From: Nymphaea colorata
Taxonomy: Eukaryota > Streptophyta > Magnoliopsida > Nymphaeales > Nymphaeaceae
Direction of reading: 5' to 3'
DNA length: 64,000 nt
NCBI RefSeq assembly: GCF_008831285.2
Contig: NC_045138.2
Location: 36,261,115 to 36,325,114 of the forward strand
Shown here: positions 27,700 to 41,081 of the stretch, piece after piece
Position numbering within the stretch: the stretch's first letter is position 1
Layout: each line of letters opens with the position of its first letter
Notes under the pieces: model-generated
The model's input: only the letters and a program-made list of their open reading frames with translations
Databases searched by the model: none
What the model was told of the DNA's origin: nothing
Position numbers and translations under genes: made by a program

Positions 27700-30600
27700 G
27701 GCGATGTGCACCCTCGTAAACGACCTCAAGACTCCAAAAAATTACCCTCTGCCACCACTCCCGGCTTCAACTGTCTCGTAAAACGGCCACGCGTTTTCAT
27801 AAATGCTGGGATGCCCGTTTGGGCCTCGCGGGAAATGCCAACAAGTTCATGAAATGAGTCTTCTCCGCTCCGCTACAATATCATTTCCTTGAACTTGGTC
27901 ACCAAATTCATGATAAAACCCGAACAAAGTCAGGAATGCCAAAATAACGTCTAATAAAAACTTGGGCAACGGAAAGACGAATCGGGAGTTGATAAATGTG
28001 AAAGAATAAAGGGTTTTAGTTGTATAACTAACTAAGTTTAGACTTTGGTGCAAAAGACAAGCGAGAATGGCTTTTCAATCTTCTCGTGACGTTAAGCAGG
28101 TGAGCTGAGCTATTGTGGACGTGTCTTATGAAATCTTCATAACACATTTATGCAATCAAGGTTTTCCTAGTTAGTTGGTAGGACCCATTTCTTTAAATAA
28201 GCAGGAGGAATTTCTAACTATAGTCCTTGGAACGTGTTTGAATAGGTGAGTGGGGTTTGAGACATTCTGTCCTACTGGCACATGGAGCCAAACACGTATG
28301 AGATTGGGTGTTTTGACACTCTCAACCTTCTTCATCTTCTAACTTCATTGAATTAAACAAATGTGAAGATCATTTAGAAGTACCAATAAGGAATGGACGT
28401 CCTTTGGTTAAAGTAATTGGAAAAGGTTTTGGGCACTTGTTATTTTCTTTAAAAAAAATTATTATTATATTTTATTCTTTTTAGACTAATAGTAAAATAG
28501 GTTGTCCAAGCTCTTTTCTCACTTCTAGGTAACGAAGTTTCATGTTTCGTGCAAGAAATTTTTGGCCGAGAGGCACTAATACTAGCAATTATAATGTTTG
28601 AGGGGCAACTAATATGTAAGTAGGCAACACATAATACAGATAATGAGGTATTAGAACAATTTATAGTTAAAAAATTCCACCGACTAAACAAACCAAACAG
28701 GTTAATCTGCATGGTATCTAAAGTCTCACTTTCCCATGTATGAGGTTTTCTCCACTTAATGTGGATATAAAATCCACTGTTTGGTAAAAAAAAATGGATC
28801 CTATCAAACACGCCCCATTAACCTTGTCTATGGATCGTGGACTATAAGCCAGTACCCAAACCAAACGTGACGAACAAGCTCTATGAGCTTCTCTCGATTG
28901 CATGTTAAGTTTGATATTGTAGACAATATTATATTATTTATGTGATGCAATATGCATGATAATTATGCAATACGTATTTGAGAGAACGTACAAACATAAC
29001 TGTGGCAGTGTCAAATGCTTAATCGACGACTAACAACTATTTGTTATTTTTTGACTTCATGGCTTTTGTTAAACATTTACTATAAGCATACATAAATACT
29101 CGTATTCAAAATTATAAAAACCTTTTAAAACTGAGTTAATTTAAGCGTATTTAACTGAACCCCTTTTTTTTTCAAGCCCATCGTGTTCTCTTCTCCTCCA
29201 AAAAATGCCAAGTTATAAAATCTTGAATTGAACTTCCTTTCCTTTCATTGGTGCAACCACGATATATGGAAAAAGAATCTTCTTTTAATGGATTTGAATT
29301 AAACTCATAAACCTTAAAATTGGTGGAAAACTTTTTATCATAGAAGAGGTTCTTTTCCCGTTTCAAACGCGATCTGAGGGAAAAGAGAAGAAAAAAGAAT
29401 ACGACAGGAAAGTCCTCGGGCTCCAGGCGAAGAGGGATGGTAGACTAGATATACAGTGGGGAGATCAGGGGCAGTTACGTGATTAAATGTTTCAGAAAAA
29501 GTGAGAAAGCAAAAATTGTGGGGTTTTTTTTTTAAATCCGAGGTGGGATGCCATTTAAGGGCTTCCCTTGGCGTTTTTCTGAAATTTTTTATTTTGGGGA
29601 AAATGAAAAGGAAGAGGAGGGGCTTGGGCCACGGTTTGACCGGATGTTTTGGTCCTTTTGCTGAGGGAGAAGGGCAGGTGCTGGAATTATTTTTTATTCG
29701 TTACGCGGTTCTCACGCGGTGTGGTTCGCCACCAACGCGGACCGACACGTCAGCGGTAAACCCCAAAGCACTTTTACGTTACAACCCTCTAACAACAGCT
29801 CGAATGACGGGGACGCAGGGTCGGGCCACCGCTCTGACCACCCAGGCCAACGTGGATTTGCCGAGTTCCACTACCGCCCGCGGCTTTGCGGTTTCTGGAT
29901 ATTCGGTCGGATTCGAATTTGTGATCTGGATTGGAGATGTCAATGGTTCGGATATCGTTCAACACCCGACTCGATTACAATCCAAATCCAACTGGCAATG
30001 GGATTCGGATTGGGTATAAGATTGTAGTACATATTTGGTTTTTAATAAATATGCAAGTCGGATTTCGATTCAAATCGAAGCTTAGTTTTAACTAAAATAT
30101 CACATACCCAACGTCCATGTGTTTTGAAAGTTGATTTCTAATATATATATATAAGAACGTAGTTGATATTTGGTTGTGTATTTAAAAGCCAGATTTCGAT
30201 TCAGTTATAAGTTTAAAAGTACGGTATAGTGTATACTTTTTCTTCATTCATTCAAATCCAAACTCGATTCCGAATATATTTAAACATCCGATAAATCAGA
30301 TATGGTAAATTGTAGTATCGAATTCGAATCTAATCCTTTGATTGCTTAATTTGATATAGAGTTAGAACCATATATATATATATATATATAAACGGATGGA
30401 AATTTCCTTCTCAAATCTAAATACTTGAATGTCAAATTGCATGCACACCCCTGACATCTTCACAAGCTTTTGTGCATATATTATTAGTTATCCTCTTCCA
30501 CATTTTTCATAGATTGCAGGAGGATTAGATGTTGGCATTACGTCCCTATGCCGCCTCCCACTTGAAGCTTGATGGTCACTTTCAGAAATATTTCTCTTCT

Positions 30601-32394
30601 ACTTTCTTCCACGCTTCTGCAGGCGTTTCACAATCAGTTCTTGCTTCCCACTTTCTACCACTTGGTTGCCGCTTTGCCTTTTGTTTTATGTGTCCTTTTC
30701 CGCTTCTATTGTTCCTTTGACATGCAGCTTCTCTTCTTCTTCTTCTTCTTCTTCTTCTTCTCCTTGCTTTGTTTATTACCACATAAATGCATCTACAAGT
30801 ATTGAAGTTCGCTTGATCAGATAGTAAAACACAGCTTGGACGATGATAATGGAAGCACTCAGTGCAATTTCTGCTGATTTACAATCAGACCTGAAACTGA
30901 TGACGATCGATCCAAACAAATTCGGACTAGATCCAGAAAATGACGATATACTATCTCAGCTACCGGATAATGCGGAATTGGATGGAAGACCGAACAATGT
31001 TTGGTATGCAATATGGGTGCCCATGCATTCAGGTCAGATCAGTCAAGTCCTGGTCAGTTGTGGGTGGCACGTCGGCTACCGGTCTCCAAGGAAGAAGCCT
31101 CATTACCTACCCAAAATCTGCCGGTTCGGTCAGATCTAGTTCCTGTTTGGGAGATCATAAAGATCCCATATCTTATACAAACTTGACCCCTTTGATCACC
31201 TGCCTATGTTCCGGAAGAAATATGAGGAGTTTTAAAATTTATTGGGACCATAATGACGTCGCCCTCAACAAGTTCCATAGTCTTAGTTTGAAAAGTCATG
31301 TAGGGAAGAGGAACAAAATGCCATGAAACGGCCCAATTGAAAGGGATGGGCTGTTTGAGCAAATTACAGAAAAGAAAAAAAAAAAAAAAGGTTATCAAAT
31401 CTGAACTCAACTTTTAAAAGTTACATGCTAAAATAAAACATTAATTTTTGATATAAAATGACAAAAATAATTCCTTGTAGATATTCGTTCTCTATCTGCA
31501 TGTGGCACTTTGAGAATTTCTTTCAAAATTAAATGACTATTATGAACTTTTAAAGATTGGAAGATGATTTTTATTTTACATATGATCAAGTAAAAAATGT
31601 GTGACATTCGGATATTTGGGTTATCAAAGATCTTCAATTCAAACATGGGTTAAATTGAAAAAATGTTAAAAAGGCTGCGATTTAACAATAAAAGACAAGT
31701 TCTGCTGAAGTGGGAAAAATTTTCAACCAGTTATGTTCAAACTTGATTCGTCCTATCAAACGTGCCTTAAAAGTTCTGAAATGAATCAGATGCGGGTTAG
31801 TAGGAAGTTTGTAGTCGAGTTATGAAAAGAAAGAAAGAATAAAAGAAGAAGTGGGGAAGGCATATGCTTGGGGTTATTCATTTGAAACGTCCAGTCCAAT
31901 CCAACTTCTCTCGCAGCACATGAAAAATGTAAATGCTAGCCCCACACAACACATTTCCACGGTTGACAGTTTGCTTTTCAAACTAACGAAATTGTGGTTA
32001 ATTATAGACAAAAATTTTAAAAATATATATATATATTTTAAATAAAATATCAGATGCTCATAACTTGTTTGGGATAGTTACTTTGGTGGAAACATGCTTT
32101 GATTCAAGTTATTTTTGTGAAAATATTGACGTTTTGATGATTCAATTTTAGTGACATGCTTTTGGAAACATGACGATTTCACGATCTAAAGTAGCGATGT
32201 TGTTTCAAAGCTTTGCAATTAGGGGAACACAATTGTTATGCACTTTTATTTTGTATAACCATTATTTGGAAAACCACCTTAATTCAGCAACTTTTTAGTT
32301 ATAAAGAAACGCATCACCCGATTCACGGGTCCACTCCGCCAAATTCCTCCGCCATCAGACCAAGACAGAAACTCTTTCGTATCAGATGGTAGAA
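27700..32394. other. Intergenic, no gene supported
   Basis: The left end is the calmodulin promoter flank. A 172-codon frame near 29.5-30.0 kb and a 98-codon frame at 30.8-31.1 kb have no recognisable domain and do not link to other exons. 29.9-30.4 kb is rich in TCGGATT/TCGAATC words and belongs to a dispersed degenerate repeat. A (TTC)n run is at about 30729-30761. Confidence 0.45.
29900..30370. repeat. Degenerate TCGGATTCGAA-word repeat, copy 1
   Basis: AT-rich sequence with recurring words such as GGATTCGGATT, CGATTCAAATC and TCGAATTCGAATC. The same texture is seen near 52.5-53.4 kb and 59.7-60.0 kb, suggesting a dispersed family. No coding capacity, ends not defined. Confidence 0.4.
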
Positions 32395-35300
32395 CTAGAA
32401 GTAGAGTCTCTTTCTGCACCTTAAGAACGCCATGGAAGAAGCAGGCCTCCAAGAAACCCCCAATTCACTGACCGTCTCCTCCAACAGTGCACCGAATACG
32501 TGAGCTTCTAACATCATTCCAATCCTTTCTAACTCCACCCCTTCCTTCTTTGCGCTCTGTTGCATCACCTCCGTCAGTTCCTCCTCTTCAATGGCAGTCA
32601 CATAAGGAGCCTTCCTTGGGGCGCCGCCGCTGCTGTCCCCTGCACCTGCAGCTTCACAGGGCTTCGCATAGGCATCTGCCACCAGTCTCTGGTACTTGTC
32701 CGACTCCTTCAATATCGGAAACAAGTTGCTGCTCCCTGTTTCCTTGGCTTCTTGGCTTACTTCTGCATCGTATATAGTAAACAATCGTTAATATAAACTT
32801 TTGCACACTAGCTTAGTACCATTCATGTTCAATGGCAGATCGAAACTGATCAAATATTGCGACCATTTAACATATTCAACTTTAACCGGATGCATTTCCA
32901 TGGAAGGGCGTTTGGTAAGAAGAACAACAATATATTTCTGTTCCAGGAAACAGTGTGCGTCGTTGTGGATACTATTTCTGGATCTAATAATCAAACTCAG
33001 ACATAATTATGCTATGTTCCCGACAACAAGAATATGGTGTTTTTGAATCATGCATTCTAAAAATAATGTATCCTTCTTACCAAACTTACCTTTGCATGTA
33101 CATTCAATAATAGTTGCCCCTTGAACATTTACTCAGATTCAAGGTTGTATGCAGAAGGCAACAAAGCGCTCTTTGGGCTCTATGCATTGAGACATGATCT
33201 AGGTGTCATCGAAACCAAAGGATTATAGATCTGTGGATCAAATTTGACATAGATTTGCTGGTTTGGTGACAGATCTACACCAAAATACAGGGTTTAATTA
33301 ACAAAATAACGATTTTGGATCAAATTAACCAAAGAAGAATACTTTATATCTCTGTCTCATCTTTCATTGTTAGAATATCGGACCTAAGATCATGGACAGT
33401 ATTAATTTGGTCCTAAATTCATGCATCTTAAAGGCTAAAGGATATTATTAACATCATATTTGATTTGATTAATTGAGAGAGTCTGAATGATGCATAAAAG
33501 GCCAGATCCAATCAATGACAGCTAAAAACATTCAAGGCTAGCTCAGTGTCGGATCTGATACAGCCAAAAATGACACAGACCTTGCTATAAGACCTGGCCG
33601 AGCTGCACCCACAGGGCTTGTTTGATCCACAGATATTCTTCACCTCATCTCTTTTTTACATCTAGTGGAAGTTAGCGGTGAGTGGTTGTTCCTGTATCAA
33701 AAAGAAGGTAAAAAAGAAAAGTCTAACCTAACCAATAGGGTGTGACTTTTTTACCTTGGGAAAAAGTTGTCCGGGGTAAAGTAGGGTCAGAAATGAATAA
33801 TAGATTCGAGACAATAAAATACATTACAGATCAGAACAAAATCGAATTTGGTACACTAAAGTTGACAAATTCTTGGCACCAGATTCAGACCACTTGCAAC
33901 TCTAGGACACATTATGCACCCAAACAAGGACACCTGGTTCCAGAGACCTGCAAACATGGCATCTATACTGAGTTCCTGATCATTTCAGTAGTGAACACGA
34001 GCAAAGCTTCTTTTTCTTTTCTTTTTTTTTCTTTTCTTTTGTGAGAAAAGCTTTCCGCCAAACAGAGTCCTAATGGAGGGAAAATAGAGCCGCTGGCCCG
34101 CTGGGCCTGTCTATAAGAACTCTTAAGAAGTCTGTTGTGCTTGTCTTCATATACAATATCACCAGAAATTGGTGATTCTGAATATGACAAATCTAGCCAA
34201 CTTGCGTAACGTAAGCAATAATAACATGTACGCTAAGAGTGCTTTTCAAAAAGTAAAAGAAAAAGGAAGAATATTGACTGATCTGAGTCGTATTGGCCGA
34301 TAGATAAATAAAAGAATTTCTTAGAGATTAACTTAAAGTTGATACATACGGATGTATATTACTCATACCATCAGTTTCAGAGTTTTCTGTAAGAAACGAA
34401 GAATGCAAGTCACAACATTGGTGAGAATCAAACCCAAAATAGGGTAAGAAGTTTTAATTGTTTCATCAGCTTCACTTTTTCTTATTATTTTTCAGCATTT
34501 TGAGAACCACCAACAATAAAATCATGAAATTATTTTCCATAATGCGATGCATTAATTTTCAACTGTGCACTAAAAATTTGAAAGATGTTAATAAAATGTC
34601 GATGAATGAACAAGTACCTTTGTTCTTGACGGGGGTGAGTTCATCATGACTAAAGAAAGCCGAGTCATCCAGCACGGACACTGGGCTCGGCTGGTCGCTG
34701 TTGGGCTCTATGCACCTCCTTCCATGCAATGGAGACCTCGCCGTTGGGCTCGTCGGAAACTTGCAGTGCTCCGCCTTCAACCAACTACCACCACCACCAC
34801 CTTTAAGATTCATTTCCACCACCACTTTAGGCGGAGCCGCCACCGGCATCACCGGCTTCCGGCCGCACTTCTCCACCACATGAATCGCTTCAATTATCTT
34901 CTTCAGAGTGTGGAGGTCCTCCTCGCACTTCTCCAGCGCTCCCAAGATCCTTCGCCGCTTCTCCGAGGTCGTCTCCTGCGGGTCCGGGCGACGTACCACT
35001 GCGTCTGGGAAATCCTGGAGGCCCATCAGCCTCGCTACCACGCCCGGCTGCCGGTGCAACTTCTCCTTCCCGGACATCTCCGAGGACTGGCGCCTCATCT
35101 CCGCCGGCAGCGTCGGGCTGCGGGGGTTGTTGCAAGACAGCCGCCTGGGATCTGAGGCTGGTGCTGCGGGTGACTTGGGTTCTTGCTTCTTCGATCTGAT
35201 CTTCTTCTGCTTCTCGGCATTGCTGGAGAAATGAGTCGTGACGATCTCTTTGAATTGTGAAGTGTTCGAAGTCAGAATCCGGTCGGGTTTTGCTGCTGCT

Positions 35301-35918
35301 GGAAAATATATAAATCAGCCTCGACTTTAGAGAACAGAAAATTTTCAATATCAAATGCAGAATACTCTACATCAATGAAACTCCGTTTCAGTTAGAGCAC
35401 TTGGAAACAAAAGTGTAAATGAGGCATAAAATCTAGATTGCAAAATCTCCGCTGCCCCCTCTTTAGCCTGTGTTAGCTCAACTAGACAGAGTAGACCAGA
35501 CCAGTCCAGGTTGCAGTTTGGTGATGAATCAAGTTCCGGCCAAAGTTTTAGTTCCATTTTGATTCAGAACCAGTGGTTAACATCATAGTTTAACCAAGAT
35601 CCAGGGTCAATAGGCTTCAAGATGGTAACCTCCATATTAATTATGATCTAGAACAGTAGATAATCGTAAACGTGCAGATCAGCCGATAAGAAGTTTGAAA
35701 AACGAACGACGGAGCGAAGAAACTGGTAACTCGATTCGGGGAAGGGAAAAAAAACGCAGAAAAGGAGAAGAAGCAGATTTCGATAGGAACCAACCTTGCG
35801 TGAGCCTTTTCTGGTCAAGTCTGTGGCCTTGGAGCAGATAAAAAATCCCAGACATGCAACCAATGCTCTTGACACCATGTTGGACTTCCGACTTTTTCCG
35901 GCCGCGCGAGGATGGCAT
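32395..35918 (-). CDS. DUF3741/DUF4378 protein, LONGIFOLIA/TRM-like
   Basis: Three exons: 35795-35918 (ATG at 35918), 34618-35298 and 32395-32762. Phases are 1 at both junctions and the total is 390 codons. Residues 20-27 (GCMSGIFY) match the N-terminal IGCM-GIF motif of the LONGIFOLIA/TRM group, VARLMGL (129-135) is the DUF3741 signature, and 343-370 (VELERIGMMLE...LLEETVSELG) is the end of DUF4378. Members are recruited to cortical microtubules with TON1 or control organ elongation; the exact role here is not known. The protein is short for the family, whose long members exceed 700 residues. A Gly run (GGGGGS) follows EMNLK. The leader carries a (GAA)n tract that stops just before the ATG. 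The intron-1 acceptor is a repeated CAG, so one-residue variants are possible. A further small exon inside the 1855-bp second intron cannot be excluded. Confidence 0.82.
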
Positions 35919-35977
35919 TGCTTCTGCTTCTGCTTCTTCTTCTTCTTCTTCTTCTTCTTCTTCTTCTTCTTCTTCTT
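35919..35977. repeat. (GAA)n tract in the 5'UTR of the DUF3741 gene
   Basis: In the transcript this reads about 14 GAA units, then three GCAGAA-type units, and ends two bases before the ATG at 35918. A perfect trinucleotide tract this close to a start codon is unusual. Confidence 0.85.
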
Positions 35978-36099
35978 TTCTTTGTTTTTTCTGCCTTGTA
36001 GTCTCTACTTTTCCATGCTGGAGAACTTAGTTCCCTGGCTTCTAATTCTTGGCTAGCATATGGTGAGCAGAGTGGAGGTACATGGCTAGATGTGGTAAA

Positions 36100-39000
36100 A
36101 GTGGATGGCACGTGAGACTGAATCTTGAGTGAGAAGGAATGTGAAAGAAATAAGGAGAGAGCCAGAGGCCTTTAAGCACTCTCCTCCTCCATTGGGGTGC
36201 CCCTACAAATGCCCTGGTACTGTACTGGTTTGCCTTTTTACTGGCGCTGTAATGCACAAATTAACCAAATAGACCTCACACTGGGATGGAGTAGTAGGAC
36301 TACTGTATCAATCAACAGGTAAAAGCTTGAGGGAATTCGTTGTACAAAAAAAAAGCCATTGGAGAATGGGACCGAGTCCTTACTCCTTGGAACACTGCCT
36401 TTGAAAGAAAATGACCATGGATTGGCCACCTCGTTTTTTTCCTTGTCAGTATCGTTTATTTATTCTTTCTTTGGTTGGTTAGATCTGAATTTATTCTATG
36501 CTAATTACTTTTGCAATGGTGATCTTTGTCTCATTCAAATTAAGGAAACAACCAAATTCTTGAACCTACTGCAACTTATCAGCCCGAAATGTGCACATTT
36601 ATAGGCCAAATGGCGACATATATCAAGAACAAGTTAAAAACCTTGTACTAGTCCTGACGCTAAAACCATCTTTTCTAAATGGTTTTATCTTCATATATAA
36701 TTGCCATGGCGGTTGTTTCTATTCTTGTGCCAAAACAACGGCTGTATGGGGACTGATCATTACAGTACTAAAACTGTTGACATGTTTGGATTACACTAAA
36801 AAGTTTTGCTTCGTTTTCAAACACCGGTTTATAAGGACTGATGACGGCAGAACGTGGTTTTAATCACATCGAAGCAGGTTTTACCAGGATAACACCATGA
36901 AAAAGATGACAGAGAAGAGTGATAGATCGAGACTTGGTCCAAGAATCTTCACCTTAGCACTGTTAACAAGTCTCCTCCTACCAGCTGCTGGCCACCTGTT
37001 ATTCTTATCAGCAGTATAGATTACAAAAAAAAAAAAGGAAAAGAAATCGTTGCAGGCTTTTTTCAATGGTGTACAGTAGCTGAATGCTTTAAATAAATGT
37101 TCCGCTGCCTAAAAATTTAAGGTCATTATCGCAGCTGGATCTCGGAAAGAAGCTTCAAAGCCTTCTCCCCAGGTCCAATTTTAGGTTTCTTTGGTTAATT
37201 TTCTACTGTTCTATTTAACAGAGACTCTGATAGTTTTTACAAAAGCAGAAGCGTGACACTATTATTACTAAAGGGCAGGCTTTTCTTTAAGTAGTCACAG
37301 TCGCTCCTGTTAGTCCGGCATCCTCCGCTGTCAATCTGACAAAAGTGCCTCCCATGAAACTTATGATTTACTCACTTTCTTGTAAATTTGCAGCATAACT
37401 GCATAAATAATTTAGTATATCTTCATATCGTCTACATGGTCATATCCCAAAATATCCTACTTTTTTTCCCGATGAGACATGGCATTTTACTCCAATATAC
37501 GTAGTCTCATTTATTATCCACTTCTTTTTCACTTATGTATCTGCCGCAATTAAAGTTTTAGCTTTTTCCTACTGCTGTACAAATGTGTTCTTCAGCTGTT
37601 AAAAAGAATCTTGGTCTGGTGATCTTGGCCAATAACATGCACCGCATCGACCACTAATGATTCATGCTTAATCAGTCAATAGGAGATGAACTTGGCTGGC
37701 TAAGTTCTCCATGTCAGATTTCAACTGAGATTCAGAAAAACCTTAGGTTTAAGCTTTTAATAAGTAACCTTAGAATCGGTACCTTTAAGTTACCTTGGAT
37801 AAATCTAGCCGTCTAGATCATATATTACATGGTCAATTTGTTAATGAAAAGAGGATATGCCATAAACCTTTCTGCGAATTTGTTAAAATAATCAAACAAT
37901 CGATTAATGAAACTAGAAAGGAAGGAAAATTCCTTCCATGTCTGTATTGGGTTTCCTTTAAAAAGATGAGACAACTTTCAAATCCTCACCAAAGCCGAGC
38001 CCGTATCTGATTATTCTTTTCAAATACGCACTTGGTTTCCCCTTGCAGGCACGTGATAACTGTCAAATCCTTCTCAAAGCATTTATTATTCCGTTGGCTT
38101 CCCCCAATGTTTCAATATATATCCCCATGTATGTATCCCTTTCAAATTAATACTTCTTAATCACTTCTCCGAACTATGATCTTCTTAATATGAAGTTCTA
38201 AGAGTTTCAACCTTACTCCTTTACCGCACCCTGTCTTTGTGGTTACCAAAATCCACAACCACTGGTGTGGATAATGACCATCTTAGATTTGCCACCTTGA
38301 TCATCACCCTATTCTTTTTACTTCATGGCCAGCATAAGTCTCATTGAGTTACTGTTCCAAACTATCAGGAAAGTTCCCCCATTGCTTTGTTCCTTCTTAT
38401 AGCAAAGAACATTACGCTCATCTTGGCACCTGCAACATCCTTCGGCTTGAACATCTTAACTTTACCAGCCTAGCTATACACATGAATCCCCCGACGAAAT
38501 CAAGACAACCTAATGTGATGACGCGGTGTTTTCTCCTTGATATTTCTAATCCCAGTGTGCCATCCACTTTGAAGGTGCCATTGACGAACATGAACCAAGT
38601 GAAAACAGAAGGAATCAAAGAACCCAAGTGATGCCACAACAAAAAGTGAACCTACTAAAGGGTGCCCATCTTGTGGAATGTAAATGTTATTTAATAGGAG
38701 AGGAGATGCTGGCGATTTGCCCTCACTTTTGCGACAGTCCCACCAAGCTTTTTTCATTTCTAGGGATTTGGGGGGTTCTATTTTTGTTGTATTTCTTTTC
38801 GTAAGGCTGCAGATGAGCCATCATTCTCGTCCACTAAGGAGATGCTGCCCTCAACTTTAAAGGATGCCTCTCTTTTTTTTACGGTATCTCCTTGAAGCGG
38901 AAGAACAGTCCTCAAAGCGAAGGCCACGCTCAATGCAGCCTTTTTTCCCCCACTCACATCTCTTTCAATTCGTCAAGGATTTTAGTGATCTTTTCCGTGT

Positions 39001-41081
39001 CACAGCCTAACGTTGGCAAACTCATTCACGTGAGTCGTTTCTTTGATTCTTTTTTATGAAAAGATAGAAAGTAGAAGACCAAGATTTATTTAAAATGTAT
39101 ACAAAAGCAAAAAATTATTGCAGCTCTTGGACAACAGATCCTGTGCAATCACATTTTGGAAGATCAAAAGTCTAAGTCTATCGTTTCGAAATTTTAACTA
39201 TACAGACGTATGACATAAAACTTGCGCTTCAGGAGAAACCAAGTGGTTATAAAAAATAATCATTCTTAGGGGATTGGAAAAAAAGTGGTTGGCCATTCGT
39301 TCGAACTTTGTTCCGGCCTCTTCGCACTCTGAGATCCACTGTGTAGTCTGCGTTTGCCAAGTGAAGGTTCTTAGAATTAAAAGGGCCTGCACTTGATCAT
39401 GGTTTTACACTGTTGGGGGGGCGAACATAAGTGTGGTAGGTTAATCCAATGCGGCCATCTCTCCACCGGAGAACGGGAGAAGTGATTGCTCTTGGGAGAG
39501 GAAGGAAAAAGCTTCACACCTAGGAATCCACTCTCAGATGCGCTCTACTTGGATTCTATGAAATTGTGTAAGAAATAATGATAAAAATTTTAGAAAATTA
39601 CAAGTTTTAAACTACACCAACATGACCAGAAAAATCCATCTAAGAGCAGACTCATAAGTTGGGAATCATGGCAACTGCAATATTTACTGAAGCTTCAGAA
39701 ATATTGGCCGGAGACAACAATGTGATATTCCTGCACTTTTGCAGGATGCTCTGATGCTCCACACCACAAGCTACATAAATCTGAAAAAGAAATGCAGCCC
39801 GTCTTCGGTTCCATGAAAGTTTGGAAACCTTAAACCTGAAACTGTAGATCAATGTGTTGCTCTGTGACCACCAGACACAGGCCGACATACTGCATTGTGT
39901 CAAGAAAAACAAACGTGCTCAGAATCCCATCCCCTTTCCCGTTTTCATAAACTACTAGGTACCATTTTCCAATGACCATCACATGTTCACGAACCACTTA
40001 GTTCCATTTTCAAGTAATGTACATTAGAATGCTGCCAAATCTTTTAAAAATTCCTTGCTCAACATAATTTCCAACCCGAAGTTTCAGCGACGAACATCCA
40101 CAAGAGGACATGATAAGCTTGCCCCCCTTTCTAAGACAGACTCTGGTTTCCCTCAACATTTAAGAGGCGACCAATTTATCCAGGCTGCTTCGACGAAGAA
40201 AGCTTTTTCCAAGTCAAGGGAGATGAGCAAATCAAATTTCTATGACCAACGCGTGATTAGCTTGAGCAGTTACTCTTTGAGAAACAACAGATGCAGGGAT
40301 GACCAATTTCATAATCTAAGACGACATTACTGACTCAATAGACAAATACTCGTCTACGAGCAAACCAAGCCAGACAAATGCTCGTCTACGAGCAAACCAA
40401 GCCAAAAGCACCGATAGGTATGACTTCTACAAGGAAGAGAGCTTTTTAACAAATGCCATTTACTATCGTTTTTCCTTCCCAAAAATAATTGTTCACCTAA
40501 TAATTTATGATTCACGGGAATCTGTTAGCGAATATCAGAAGCCATTATTCAAAGCATGTACCACTAACACACAAGCTGACTACAGTTTTCCTTTTTCAGT
40601 TTTCAAGTGCAAGTAAGAGAATCAGCAGATTTCTATTTTGAGCTCCACTATTCAGGTCCAGGAACTTGTTGGCTGAATGGTATAAAATTGGAAGCAGCAC
40701 CTCAGTCGAATACGATAAACAGACACCCAAAGCAGATCATTCCAGTTATGCTTGAGTTCCACCGACAGAAGAGTTCACTGAACCCGCTCTTTTAGCACTT
40801 TTACATCTCTGAGGGAAAAGCTTGTGCGGCAAGTGTTTCAGCTGAAAATCTGTGACTTGATACAGATACCGGAACGTAGCCTTGGTGCATCATAAAATTT
40901 TGCAGGCGTCCCAACTCAACTGCTTCTTCTGAAATATGTACACGTTGTACACCCTTAAGCAGGAGACGGCTTAGAAGCAAGCACCATCTACAGTCACGTT
41001 AGACAAGTATGGAACAAAAGAAAGAATTACAGGCACAACTGGATTAGACTGAAGGAAGTTAAAAACAAAGATGAGAAGTAG
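36100..41081. other. Intergenic, no gene supported
   Basis: Five kilobases between two leftward genes. The left end is promoter of the DUF3741 gene and the right end probably includes the 3'UTR of the cupin gene. Frames of 60-95 codons occur (for example 38344-38631) but none resembles a known family. A two-copy 32-bp repeat lies at 40340-40403. Confidence 0.45.
40340..40403 (+). repeat. 32-bp tandem repeat, two copies
   Basis: The unit begins AGACAAATACTCGTCTACGA and recurs after 32 bases with a single A/G difference. Each copy holds CTCGT-CT-ACGAG, a short inverted repeat. Confidence 0.85.

Noticed and set aside
29501-30019. 172-codon open frame
   Set aside because: Low-complexity ends, overlaps the TCGGATTCGAA-word repeat, and no recognisable family.
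30843-31139. 98-codon open frame starting MIMEALSAISADLQ
   Set aside because: Looks protein-like at the start but no family is recognised and no neighbouring exon fits; not enough to call a gene.
34646-35155. 169-codon plus-strand frame
   Set aside because: Antisense shadow of exon 2 of the DUF3741 gene, whose strand is fixed by VARLMGL and the splice phases.
38344-38757. Overlapping frames on both strands near 38.4-38.7 kb
   Set aside because: Some protein-like residues but no family recognised and no consistent exon structure; possibly decayed repeat.
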